This document shows, piece after piece, positions 11,030-18,393 of a stretch of 21,239 bases of DNA (its first letter is position 1; every line of letters starts with the position of its first letter). Origin of the DNA: Echinococcus granulosus (lineage: Eukaryota > Platyhelminthes > Cestoda > Cyclophyllidea > Taeniidae); the NCBI RefSeq assembly GCF_000524195.1, contig NW_020170579.1, forward strand, positions 17,275-38,513, read 5' to 3'. The notes beneath the pieces are model-generated. The model saw nothing but the letters and a program-made list of their open reading frames with translations, made no database searches and was not told where the DNA came from. A program made the position numbers and the translations under genes.

Positions 11030-11215
11030 GTTGTTTATCTCTAGGTATTGGCGAGGAGCCACTTTTGACTTGGCCTTTATACCACGCCGGGTGGGCTGAC
11101 CTTCGGGCCATGCCAGTAGCCCAAATAACTTCCCTGTGCGGAGTATGTATAGTCTGCCCGAGTATCGTGCCTTCTTTCGTCTTCAGGGAAGTCTCGGGAC
11201 TCTATATAGTAGCTC
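11030..11215 (+). repeat. Dispersed repeat, copy 1 (LTR-fragment-like)
   Basis: Positions 11102-11123 are identical over 22 bases to the reverse complement of 21109-21130, and 11171-11185 over 15 bases to that of 21049-21063. Weaker similarity joins and flanks these blocks, including the GTCTCGGGAC and GCTCCTTA words. The unit contains an imperfect hairpin (GGGCT...AGCCC) and a TATA-like CTATATAG at 11201-11208. Two diverged inverted copies 10 kb apart indicate a transposable-element-derived repeat. A solo LTR or a TRIM-type element, as known in tapeworms, is possible, but no primer-binding site, terminal TG/CA pair or target duplication could be confirmed. Confidence 0.6.
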
Positions 11216-12121
11216 CTTATTTTACAATATGTTGGGCGGCTAGATTATCGCAGTTGATATAACGCCTGACATCTTCCATCTTTTAACTTGTAGACTGCAA
11301 TTGGAGTGGGAACCGACGAAAGCTCAGTTGTCTTCTCCTCGCCTGCTGTACGCATTTGTCGAATTGTTCTACCTTGCTTACTAAATAGCACAATATTGGA
11401 AACTGTGGTCTGGCTTCTACGTACAAATATTTCGGAAAATCAGCTGAGTGACAATGTGAGACTACCTGTAACAATACCCCTAATCGCGCTTTTGAGGAAG
11501 CATTATTGTAATCTTGAGGTGGTGTGGTGGTGGATGCCTTAGCGACGACCTCACTGGTGGGCCAAGCAGTGAGTTGTTGATATAGCCCCGATGTAAAGGA
11601 ATGGGGAATTGACCACTTTGATGTCTGCAGTGCTATGTGATGACTTCGAACAAAGCTCATTTGACGAATTCGCATGTAGGGGTACTTTACTCAAGAGTTA
11701 AGATAAAGGTTAAATCTTTCACAAAGCTACTTTTTAGGTGTTAACACTTATCATTACGAAGTTAGTTGCGAAAAAAACAAGTTTGCTTGATTTTGTTTGA
11801 ATGCATAGCGGAGTGCAGCCTCTTTATTAAGATGCTTGCACGATGGCGCGCGCTCCTAACGCACCACCTACGCACGGAATATGTCAGTTCCACTTTCACA
11901 TCCGTACTTTACTTGTTTATTTCTCTGCAATTTAATGTTATTTACCTCTTTGAACTCCAGTTCTAAGTGTATTTGCGTCTGTGTGATCGGGTGCAGTATA
12001 CTCTAGGAAATGGTCATTTTAGTTTGACCCCTTAAATGCTTTGCTAGCGTACTTATTCGGTAAAATCTGACTGGGAATACGATCATTTCTTCAGATAATT
12101 GATGCATTTGCAATTTGCTAG
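11216..12121. other. Spacer with one exon-like stretch
   Basis: A block at 11294-11454, after TTAACTTGTAG and ending SDN|GTGAGA, is open for 53 codons. Two of the three plus-strand frames and the minus strand (11283-11675, 130 codons) are all open over part of it, so the coding strand and frame cannot be decided. No motif is recognised. The upstream exons of the zinc-finger gene might lie here but were not found. Confidence 0.3.
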
Positions 12122-12208
12122 ATGAGGACCCGTACCAATGTCGTAGATGTGGAAAGTCCTTTTCCCAACGTTCGTATCTATCACGGCACAGAGAGATTTC
12201 TCATCAAA
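12122..12208 (+). CDS. C2H2 zinc-finger exon A (intact finger)
   Basis: This 87-nt exon lies between TTTGCTAG and A|GTAAGT. It begins with the last two bases of a split codon and ends with the first base of the next (phase 1 at both ends). It encodes a full C-x2-C-x12-H-x4-H finger (C-RR-C-GKSFSQRSYLSR-H-REIS-H), with the conserved Phe and Leu of the fold in place. Residues at helix positions -1, 2, 3 and 6 are Gln, Ser, Tyr and Arg. The family binds DNA (sometimes RNA or protein) in the nucleus as a Zn-stabilised beta-beta-alpha unit. This is the first recognisable finger of the array, and its 5' partner exons are not identified. Confidence 0.82.
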
Positions 12209-12524
12209 GTAAGTTTCCATTATTCATTTCTGCATTGAACAAAAGACATGACCTACGCCCTTGTACATTGTGCACTCGTGTGACAAGAAGGTTGACCCCT
12301 ATTACCTTATGTTACATAGATGTTTTTTATGTGTAAGTGTAGCATAATGACAAACTGAATTCGGGTTTGTGAACAAGAAATTTCATGTACACATCTCGCG
12401 TTTGGCATTATCTATGCTGCATAATACAAAAGTACACCTACCTATGCAAACCTGTTGTGGCTCCGTAGGCTGCTGGTTATGTGGATCCAAAATTTATGAA
12501 TTGTTCGCCTGCAGTCCACTTTAT

Positions 12525-12607
12525 GCAAGGTGAGTGAATGTGGGAAGGTACTATTTAGAAAGGAGGTTCTCAAAGAGCGCTAATAGTTGAAGCACACGCT
12601 TAAGGAA
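12525..12607 (+). pseudogene. Zinc-finger exon relic A2
   Basis: The second-Cys region is preserved as ECGKVLFRKEVLKE, the canonical ECGK core with Leu at the expected position. Where the first zinc His should be there is Arg (CGC). Two stops (TAA, TAG at 12581-12586) then fill the next codons, and the second His is retained at 12593-12595. The first Cys position is Val. Spacing otherwise matches a C2H2 finger exactly, so this is a decayed finger exon rather than chance. Confidence 0.5.
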
Positions 12608-12953
12608 TGCTTTACTTTGACCAAGTTAAAAGCATCACATAACACTGGAGTTGCTTAATATATTAAGTGAGAAAGCAACTAAGTGATGCAGGATTCGTTA
12701 GATCAAGCCGATATCATTGCATTATGCTTCATTAACACTCGTACCCATGATTAGTTGATTTGCCGAACAACCGATTCCATTCTGCTTCCATATTTGGGAT
12801 ATTTTTAGCCTTTTTGACGGTAAGAGCTGCTGATTGTGCCATTAACACAACCATAAATCAAAACTAGAGATGGGAGCCACTTGTTTGTGCCATTTTTAAA
12901 GTAGTCCTTGTGGATCGTAGACACAAAGCACTTCATGTGTGCAAACCAAAACC

Positions 12954-13030
12954 TACTAATCTACTGTAAATGCGGCAATCCATTTTTGAAGAGATCAAGT
13001 TTGACAATGGCCACGAAGATTGTTTATTAG
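12954..13030 (+). pseudogene. Zinc-finger exon relic A3
   Basis: C2 is at 12971-12973, followed by exactly 12 residues (GNPFLKRSSLTM) with the fold Phe at position 4 and Leu at position 10 conserved. The His positions are Ala and Tyr with the correct four-residue gap, and the first Cys position is Tyr (TAC). A TAG follows directly. A further, less certain remnant may lie at 13040-13110. Confidence 0.45.
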
Positions 13031-13382
13031 GGTAGGGTGTTGTCAGCAGTTGATCATGCTTTGCAAAATCAGCCACGCTACCTTAACTAGAATGCGTAAG
13101 GAGTCATGTGCTACATCTCAAAATATGCCATTGGGAGTCCACAGAGTAAGAAAAAGTCAAATGTCTGTATTGCATTTGTACTGTAACTTGCACTGCAACC
13201 GGTGGTCCCTCTGCATGCGCTCGGCAAAAGTATGTTCTGACGGACAATTGCCTTGACGAAAAATTTGTTCACCTATTTCCACAGATTATGGAGGATAAAT
13301 TTTTAGCAGAGGCATTTTTATTGGACATTTTTGGCCGTTTATAAGCTTATGTCGAAATATCGTATTTGCTTCTTTCTATAAG

Positions 13383-13466
13383 GGAGGTCGTTTAAGTGTC
13401 AATATTGCAAACAAACGTTTTTGCAGCGCAGCGTTTTGAACCGCCACGTTTCGGACGTCCATGAGA
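13383..13466 (+). CDS. C2H2 zinc-finger exon B (intact finger)
   Basis: This 84-nt exon lies between CTTTCTATAAG and GAGA|GTAAGT, phase 1 at both ends. The finger is C-QY-C-KQTFLQRSVLNR-H-VSDV-H, with all four ligands, Phe and Leu present. Helix positions -1, 2, 3 and 6 are Gln, Ser, Val and Arg. Joined to exon A the shared codon becomes AGG (Arg), so the reading frame continues into the next finger. The donor GAGAGTAAGT recurs with small changes in exons C, D and E. Confidence 0.82.
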
Positions 13467-13548
13467 GTAAGTCGACCAATTACGAAGTATATTAGCGACT
13501 ATTCGCATATCCTTATTGAGTAAGATTTTTTTTTGTTATTTTTTCTAG

Positions 13549-13637
13549 TTGGAGGGTGTTTAGGTACTAGCAATGCAAAAGAGAAACACTTTCGAGTCTT
13601 AGCTCTTTAAATCGCTGCGTTTTGAAAGTCCAAAACA
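13549..13637 (+). pseudogene. Zinc-finger exon relic B'
   Basis: It follows the acceptor TTTTTTCTAG. Read in the finger frame it parallels exon B (RVFRY, stop, QCKRETL..., SSLNRC, VLKVQ). Cys1 is Tyr, a TAG follows, Cys2 is kept, there is one extra codon before the helix end, His1 is Cys and His2 is Gln. Nucleotide similarity to exon B continues through CGCTGCGTTTTG and into the former donor region (TTAAGTC against GTAAGTC). It occupies the expected slot between B and C in the tandem unit spacing. Confidence 0.6.
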
Positions 13638-13750
13638 TTAATTTAAGTCATTCCTGGATGATATTTATGGCCAATTTAGTAATTATTGGTACTTAATGAA
13701 TTGCTTTGAAACTTTTTGAGAAAATTCTGTTTGTTTCTATCATTTTTTAG

Positions 13751-13837
13751 AGAAGAGACCGTTTATTTGCCAGCATTGCGGAAAATTCTTTTCCCGTCAG
13801 TGTGATGTGAACAAACACATTTCTGCGTTTCATGAGA
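13751..13837 (+). CDS. C2H2 zinc-finger exon C (intact finger)
   Basis: This 87-nt exon lies between TCATTTTTTAG and GAGA|GTGAGT. It starts (A)AG AAG AGA CCG TTT, giving a K-K-R-P-F linker related to the classic TGEKPF. The finger is C-QH-C-GKFFSRQCDVNK-H-ISAF-H, complete in ligands, with Val in place of the usual Leu. Helix positions -1, 2, 3 and 6 are Arg, Cys, Asp and Lys. The intron to exon D is 98 nt. Confidence 0.82.
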
Positions 13838-13935
13838 GTGAGTCCAATCATTTTTACGTGCTAGTCTTGATCACCCTTTAAATACGTATTTGCGTATGGC
13901 TATTTTACTTTGTATTTCTTCTGCTTTACTTTTAG

Positions 13936-14022
13936 AGAGGAGGCCATCCACTTACCAGCAGTGCAAAAAGTCCTCCTCGCATCGGGGCACTTTAAACAGA
14001 CACATTTCGGAGGTGCATGAGA
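13936..14022 (+). CDS. Zinc-finger exon D, degenerate (Cys1 lost)
   Basis: This 87-nt exon lies between CTTTACTTTTAG and GAGA|GTAGGT, same phase and linker (KRRPS). It is open throughout, but the first zinc Cys is Tyr (TAC, 13953-13955) and the core Phe is Ser, so it probably cannot fold as a classical finger. The rest is K-K-S-S-S-H-R-G-T-L-N-R-H with both His kept. It is either an early-stage pseudo-exon or a spacer finger tolerated in a longer array. The intron to E is 102 nt, a multiple of three. Confidence 0.72.
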
Positions 14023-14124
14023 GTAGGTTAAGTAGTTTAGTAATGCGAGATTGGTCAACTTTAAAACATGTGTCTTCCGATAAACAAATGCGTTTCATTT
14101 TTACTACTTTAACACTACTTTTAG

Positions 14125-14211
14125 AGGAGAAGCCATTTACTTGCCTGAATTACGGCAAGTTCTTCTCACTGCGAATCCATTTAAACAGACACACTTTTGG
14201 GGTTCATGAGA
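14125..14211 (+). CDS. Zinc-finger exon E, degenerate (Cys2 lost)
   Basis: This 87-nt exon lies between ACACTACTTTTAG and GAGA|GTGAGT. Its linker H-E-K-E-K-P-F is the closest of the array to the family consensus. Cys1 is present, but Cys2 is Tyr (TAC, 14151-14153). The fold Phe and Leu and both His are kept (GKFFSLRIHLNR-H-TFGV-H). It may be non-functional or read through within a longer product: the frame covering 13890-14408 is open across D, its intron, E and the next intron. Confidence 0.72.
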
Positions 14212-14313
14212 GTGAGTTGTCTAGTTCTCAAATGATATCCCTTATTTTTGGTTATGCTCTTCCTAACATTCAACGGCACTGTAACCTTTTCCTGCTTTGC
14301 TATACTTTTTCTG

Positions 14314-14403
14314 AAGAGGGGACAATTCACCTCCCAGGGTTGATATTAGTACTTGTTATATCGGAGCGCTTTAAAGACGTATCACTGCTCTTAGTGGAAG
14401 TTG
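14314..14403 (+). pseudogene. Zinc-finger exon relic F
   Basis: It follows a T-rich tract ending CTGAAG, at the next expected unit position. In the finger frame the two Cys positions are Ser (TCC) and a stop (TGA, 14341-14343). A second stop follows, Leu at helix position 4 is kept, His1 is Tyr and His2 is lost. DNA similarity to the GCTTTAAACAGACACATT-type helix region of exon D is still visible (GCGCTTTAAAGACGTATCAC). Confidence 0.55.
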
Positions 14404-15033
14404 CTTAATTAATTTCTAGGCGACATTTATAACTATTTGTGCACTTTTGTTGTTTGATATCAAACAAAAAGTCTTTTGCCATATTCATTGAAATTTTACT
14501 GCATTTGCAATTATCTTAGGAAGAAGAGTTTCTCAAAATATTTCATTTTCATAATTTGTCAGTTTACATGGTCGCGCATTAGTTGTTAATGGGTCTGTAC
14601 CAAAAGCACATCTTTGCCATTTTATAATACGCATATTGTATGATCAAATTGTCAGATGCAAGCGTTTCAAGAATTCATTTTTCCCACTTTGGAATCAGCG
14701 GTGTTTTACAAAGTATTGAATCTTCTCTAGAGCAAATTAGCAAGGGGGAAATTGTTGTGGCCTGCAAACAAAAAATGTGTTTTCATAAGAGCAATTTATA
14801 AGGTCTTTTTTAAGAAAACTGCCAAATTCTCATTTGTTGCTACTGCTATCATTTCAGTAGTATCGTTAAAATTTTATAAATTTTACGGCCCATTGTATGC
14901 TCAGTTACTGATTCCCCAGCATCGGTCGCATTCTTATTGTTTTTTGTGCGTAACAAAACAAACCACGTCAATAATTTTCTTGGTTAAATGCAAATGCTCG
15001 TTAATTTAGTTAACTAACCTATTTTCTTTACAG
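14404..15033. other. Spacer after the main finger array
   Basis: AT-rich sequence with an 85-codon open frame at 14752-15009 that is rich in Phe, Lys and Ile. A TGCAAACAA word followed by HKSNL near 14764-14800 recalls a finger core, but its spacing is off by one codon, so it is not called. Confidence 0.45.
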
Positions 15034-15112
15034 AACGCAAATGCAAATACCAGCATTCTTTGTCACGGGAAATGGATTTTCCAGGTCATAAGTAGGCCAA
15101 TCAAGCTACCAA
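15034..15112 (+). pseudogene. Zinc-finger exon relic G
   Basis: It follows a very good acceptor (TATTTTCTTTACAG). The peptide KCKYQHSLSREMDFPGH aligns with exon C's finger with one codon missing: Cys1 kept, Cys2 replaced by Gln, Ser-Arg and Asp of the helix region kept, His1 kept. A TAG comes two codons after His1, and the His2 position is Gln. It shows the array once extended at least 700 bp beyond exon F. Confidence 0.45.
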
Positions 15113-15540
15113 CTAATGCGCATGCAACATCTGCTGCGTCATATCATGAAAGCCGATTCCCTGCTGATGGAAGTACTTGTACTTTGCAAACAAAGACCAT
15201 CTTATGCATCTTTAACCCCCTTTTCTAGCAAATCATGCGATACGTAAGGCCTAGATGCTGCATGGTGTTTTAAAACTATTTGCCTTACTTAATCAGCATA
15301 TGCTTTGTTTTTAAGTGGTTATTTCATACACGATGTGGATTTGATCAATTTTATAAAGCATCTGCATCAACAAACTAAAACTAGTGACTGAAATTTGGGT
15401 TTCCCATTACTTGTTAACAAATGAACCCATTTTAATTAAAATGTGATTGTGCTAATATATTCTTCACTGGTATAATTTTTTTATGATTTACGACGTCAAA
15501 TTGGGCAGATTTTAGCATTTCTGCATTTATTATTTTCCAG
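15113..15540. other. Spacer, no supported gene
   Basis: AT-rich sequence without an open frame of note. It ends in a pyrimidine-rich tract and AG that lead into the next block. Confidence 0.5.
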
Positions 15541-15760
15541 AAGGCAACAAAATTGCATCAAAGTTTTGGTATAAAGGACATAAGAAGTCTGAGTATTCCT
15601 CGAACGAGCTATAACTTTCAGCCGATGTTGATGCATCGGCAACAATAGCTGCAACGCTGTATTGAGGAGGGAGATTACCTCATGAAATTCCGATAAAGCG
15701 GAGTGAGTGCAAATGTCAGTTTTCTGTTGTTAAGTGTACATCATTCGCTGCTTCCTGGGT
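15541..15760 (+). pseudogene. Coding relic with in-frame stops
   Basis: After TTTATTATTTTCCAG the frame encodes KATKLHQSFGIKDIRSLSIP and continues for 35 codons, meets TAG (15646-15648), reads LQRCIEEGDYLMKFR, meets TAA (15694-15696), and reads on for 20 codons to another stop. Sense on both sides of the stops in one frame suggests a former exon broken by point mutations. The family is not recognised. Confidence 0.3.
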
Positions 15761-15824
15761 AGCAGGACCAATTTGCATAAGCAAACAGTCGCAGACCAGC
15801 CAGTGGGAGTTATAATGCTAATAA

Positions 15825-16016
15825 TCACATGAAAAAAATGTATTTTTAATCTCTCCTGGAAGTGATTTGTTGAAGAACATTGGCGGAAGGACTGACATTA
15901 AGTCATTTGTGAAGCACCGGAATAAGATTGTGGGCTTTCTTCAGCTGTTTTATTCGTTGAGGCAAAGGAAGGCTGATTCAGCCATGTTAGCGCCTGATAA
16001 TCCATTCTCACTATGA
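15825..16016 (+). CDS. Open 63-codon coding-like block, unidentified
   Basis: The frame is open from 15825 to the TGA at 16014-16016 without an ATG, so it would have to be an internal or last exon. It includes SDLLKNIGGRTDIKSFVKHR and IVGFLQLFYSLRQRKADSAM, an amphipathic and basic composition that looks protein-like. No clear acceptor is seen; GGAAG at 15858-15862 is the best candidate but would shift the frame. It may be an intact exon or part of the same relic as the preceding block. Confidence 0.3.
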   Translation, partial: SHEKNVFLISPGSDLLKNIGGRTDIKSFVKHRNKIVGFLQLFYSLRQRKADSAMLAPDNPFSL

Positions 16017-16057
16017 GTCTCCCCGCTATTAGGTAGTGTCTGAAATATCTAACCATT

Positions 16058-16363
16058 GTGGAAGCACCAAACAGTTCGAGCTTGCGTTGCGCATATACAT
16101 CTCATTTTATAGTTAATTTTGAAGCTCTCGTAGGCGATGACACGTTTTTTCGTGAAGGTACACCGCTCAGGGCTGCTCCACCGGCGTCAGTATCCAGTGC
16201 GAATGGTGGAGCACTTGTTCGAAATTCGATAGTGCTAGAATCCGTGCAAAACAGATCATTCGCTTCAATTCTTCACACGGTTTGCCATGCTCTTCCAGTT
16301 GGAATTCTTTGTCTACTTTCCTGTCAAGTTTTGCAAAGTGCGTGTGATCGTGGCAGTCTTTAA
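16058..16363 (+). other. Open 101-codon frame, coding status uncertain
   Basis: It is open from a GTG to TAA and includes GDDTFFREGTPLRAAPPASV and a Cys/Leu-rich tail. A second frame over the same DNA (from 16137) also reads plausibly but has several stops. No splice sites or motif decide between them. Confidence 0.2.
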
Positions 16364-16586
16364 CCAGACGCCTACATTAACTTGCCAGAACTGGGAAACT
16401 ACAAAGTTCCATCTGATCGGTTGATGTTGGCCAGGTTTCCACTTGCATTGCCCAGATTTCGGTAAATGCCCTCTCATCGGACGAGACAATTTATCTCAGA
16501 AGGTTGACCAAACGTTGCAAGTTCCGGCACTTCTTTGTATTCAGGGTCAGATCTCAGTCTAGTAGAATGTCCACCACCAATCCCAG

Positions 16587-16660
16587 ACTGGCGTTATGCT
16601 CTCAAATATCCCTACCAAAGACGCCAATGTCATCAAACTGTATTGTGAAATGTTATGCAG
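16587..16660 (+). pseudogene. Small exon-like block
   Basis: It lies between ACCAATCCCAG and ATGCAG|GTAGTC and encodes TGVMLSNIPTKDANVIKLYC followed by EMLC. The same frame continues after a TAG (16662-16664) with KLRGLYEDLESDGWATETVE before stopping at 16749-16751, so either the block is spliced or the TAG broke a longer exon. The family is unknown. Confidence 0.3.
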
Positions 16661-16955
16661 GTAGTCCAAATTGCGCGGTTTGTATGAGGATTTGGAAAGT
16701 GACGGATGGGCTACAGAGACCGTAGAGCCTGTTCTCTCCCTTCACTGCTGACATTTTTACTTGTCAGTAACCTGATTATAATCCTAGCGTTGCTAACCTC
16801 TTTGACCCATGTGGGGAGTCCAATGAATCATTTATGTGGAGTGGTGGGAAAGCATCCCACTGTGATATCACGTTCAGCTTCCTGTGGCCGATCCACAGTC
16901 GAAGACGCCCGCCTTTTTTAACTAGCGTGATATATGTGGCTCATGGCAATTTTGA

Positions 16956-17072
16956 TGGCTTTATGACCTTGCCTCTGACCATTACTTCGACAAGACGGTT
17001 TACCTCTTCCAGCAGAGGAGAGGTGTATTTCTGGGTGGCAGTCAGATCGGCCTAGCCTCACTGGTACCTATC
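16956..17072 (+). pseudogene. Exon-like block resembling the GST C-terminal domain
   Basis: The frame following a TGA reads LYDLASDHYFDKTVYLFQQR, then GVFLGGSQIGLASLVPI, and ends at ATC|GTAAGT, a perfect donor. The pattern of a helix, 'FLxGxQ', then 'I/G-x-A-D/S-L' is the part of the glutathione S-transferase C-terminal (all-helical) domain that contains the conserved N-capping box. Here the usual Asp is Ser. Other GST parts, such as the thioredoxin-like N-terminal domain with its catalytic Ser/Tyr, were not found, so an isolated or decayed exon is the most that can be claimed. Confidence 0.3.
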
Positions 17073-17280
17073 GTAAGTTTAGCGATGCTTATTTTGACAA
17101 CTTCCTGCCTTGCTGCGAAAATGTATTCGTGTTCTTAACTAGTAACTCACGAGGTTCTTTCCTCTCGTTGTCGGTGACACGTGCAAGCTGTGAGCCGGGA
17201 TCGTCTAGATTGTTCACGGGTATAGGTGCGGCTTCGAATAAGACATTATATATGTCGTTAACACTTTTTTTCGGTGATGA

Positions 17281-17765
17281 ATGGGCTGTCACGACTTTAC
17301 TGTCTTGATGGATGGACAAGATGCCTACCACAAAATTCGGGACGGCTTTGGTGCAACGTAGAAACCCCCCAAGAATTATATCCCGGACATCGAGCTGGAA
17401 GAACGCTATACTATCTCAGCCCAATTCACCATCGCCCAAGAAGGGCAGACACTTGCCAGACAGTTTTCCCATCCCTACAAAAAAGTGGGAGAAGACGACC
17501 AGGAGTATGCAAAGAGCCTCTACTGGCGGAACGCAGCTTTCGCGGCTCACTTTCAACCCGGGTCGGTGGGTGGATAACAGTCCAGTTTAGAAACGTGGTT
17601 CGCCCACCAACTATAGCCAAACCTCTCGGGATGAATACCAAGCTTCTTAGTGCGTTGGTAGAGCTTGCAACGAAGAAGCGTCAGGAGTTGCCCACGGAAC
17701 CGCAAAAGGCGACCAAATCTAAAGCCCTCGTGTTGAGGCTCCCTGCGTCATACCTCCAAATTTAA
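17281..17765 (+). pseudogene. Coding-like segment with one stop and a probable frameshift
   Basis: Frame 17281-17358 encodes DFTVLMDGQDAYHKIRDGFG up to a TAG (17359-17361). The same frame then runs open for 71 codons (17362-17574), including NYIPDIELEERYTISAQFTI and QFSHPYKKVGEDDQEYAKSL. A donor-like GTGGGT at 17566 would give a 204-nt phase-0 exon. In the next frame, sense continues to a TAA at 17763-17765 (GMNTKLLSALVELATKKRQE, then a Lys-rich stretch). Acidic and aromatic residues, varied codons and a 71-codon run support real coding ancestry, but I do not recognise the family. Confidence 0.35.
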
Positions 17766-17829
17766 CGAGCCTCCTTCTTTCCCCGTTCTATTTGCTTCAA
17801 ACGGTTTTAACTCATTCTTGCTAGCTCCA

Positions 17830-17931
17830 GGCAAACTGGAAGGACGTCCACGGCAATCTATCTTGGATTCCGGTGCGGCCAGATCAGCAGCACAATACAC
17901 ATGCAGTAGAATTGTGAAAGATTTACGTAGT
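17830..17931 (+). other. Ambiguous coding-like stretch after GCTCCAG
   Basis: Two frames are readable. One, in phase with the AG, encodes ANWKDVHGNLSWIPVRPDQQ. The other contains ILDSGAARSA, which resembles the retropepsin active-site signature (hydrophobic-D-S/T-G-A). Neither continues far, and no reverse transcriptase, RNase H or integrase motifs were seen nearby. Confidence 0.2.
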
Positions 17932-18207
17932 TGAGTATGTATTGGGACATGAAGAACCTTATTGCGAAGCATTCATCCTGGTTTGGCCAACGCTCTTGGA
18001 CTTCATTCGCCCCATCCCGGGGGCTCGTTCTTGATCAGCCATCGTAAGTGACTAGGCGAACCAACATCGGCCGTGTCACGGGGACGTACGTGAAACGCCT
18101 ACTTTTCCTCACAGAAAGAGGACCTGTTATCGGTGGTTCAACCCGGTTGTTTATGTGGGCTTCTCACACACCCAGCTCCTTGCTAGGTAAACGTTTAATT
18201 GTATCAG

Positions 18208-18393
18208 GCCAATGCATACATATACTGCGGAGTCGGGAGAAACAAAATACCCGCCGAAGTCGATTCTGCAGGAGTTCAGTTTTTACTGACTGTCACTCAA
18301 TTAATGGAAGAAAGAAGACCAAAAGCTGTCAAGCTTCCCATGACCCAACCACCAGTTCTATTTCAGCCCAGTGTTTCTCCCACCGACTACTAA
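18208..18393 (+). other. Exon-like open block, unidentified
   Basis: After TTTAATTGTATCAG the frame stays open for 61 codons to a TAA, including RNKIPAEVDSAGVQFLLTVT and QLMEERRPKAVKLPMTQPPV. A preceding block (18111-18187, after TTCCTCACAG and ending at GTAAAC) could be an upstream exon, but its frame cannot be chosen. A longer overlapping frame (18048-18470, 140 codons) has a Ser/Arg/Thr-rich composition typical of a shadow frame. Confidence 0.25.

Noticed and set aside
11283..11675. 130-codon minus-strand open frame
   Set aside because: No motif, overlapped by plus-strand frames that are equally readable, and within the length expected by chance in 21 kb searched in six frames.
13040..13110. 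Possible additional finger relic (CKISHATLTRM, then RKESC)
   Set aside because: Needs a three-codon deletion and loses both His; too weak to call separately, though a GTCCACAGAGTAAG word nearby (13137-13150) resembles the exon B donor region.
15702..15730. ECKCQFS peptide resembling a finger start
   Set aside because: Cys spacing is wrong and no His pair follows; chance similarity.
16137..16751. Long readable frame with six internal stops
   Set aside because: The stop count is only modestly below random expectation for this composition; only the splice-bounded piece 16587-16660 was kept.
18137..18147. GGTTCAACCCG, similar to a tRNA B box
   Set aside because: No A box, cloverleaf or acceptor stem around it; it falls inside an exon-like block.
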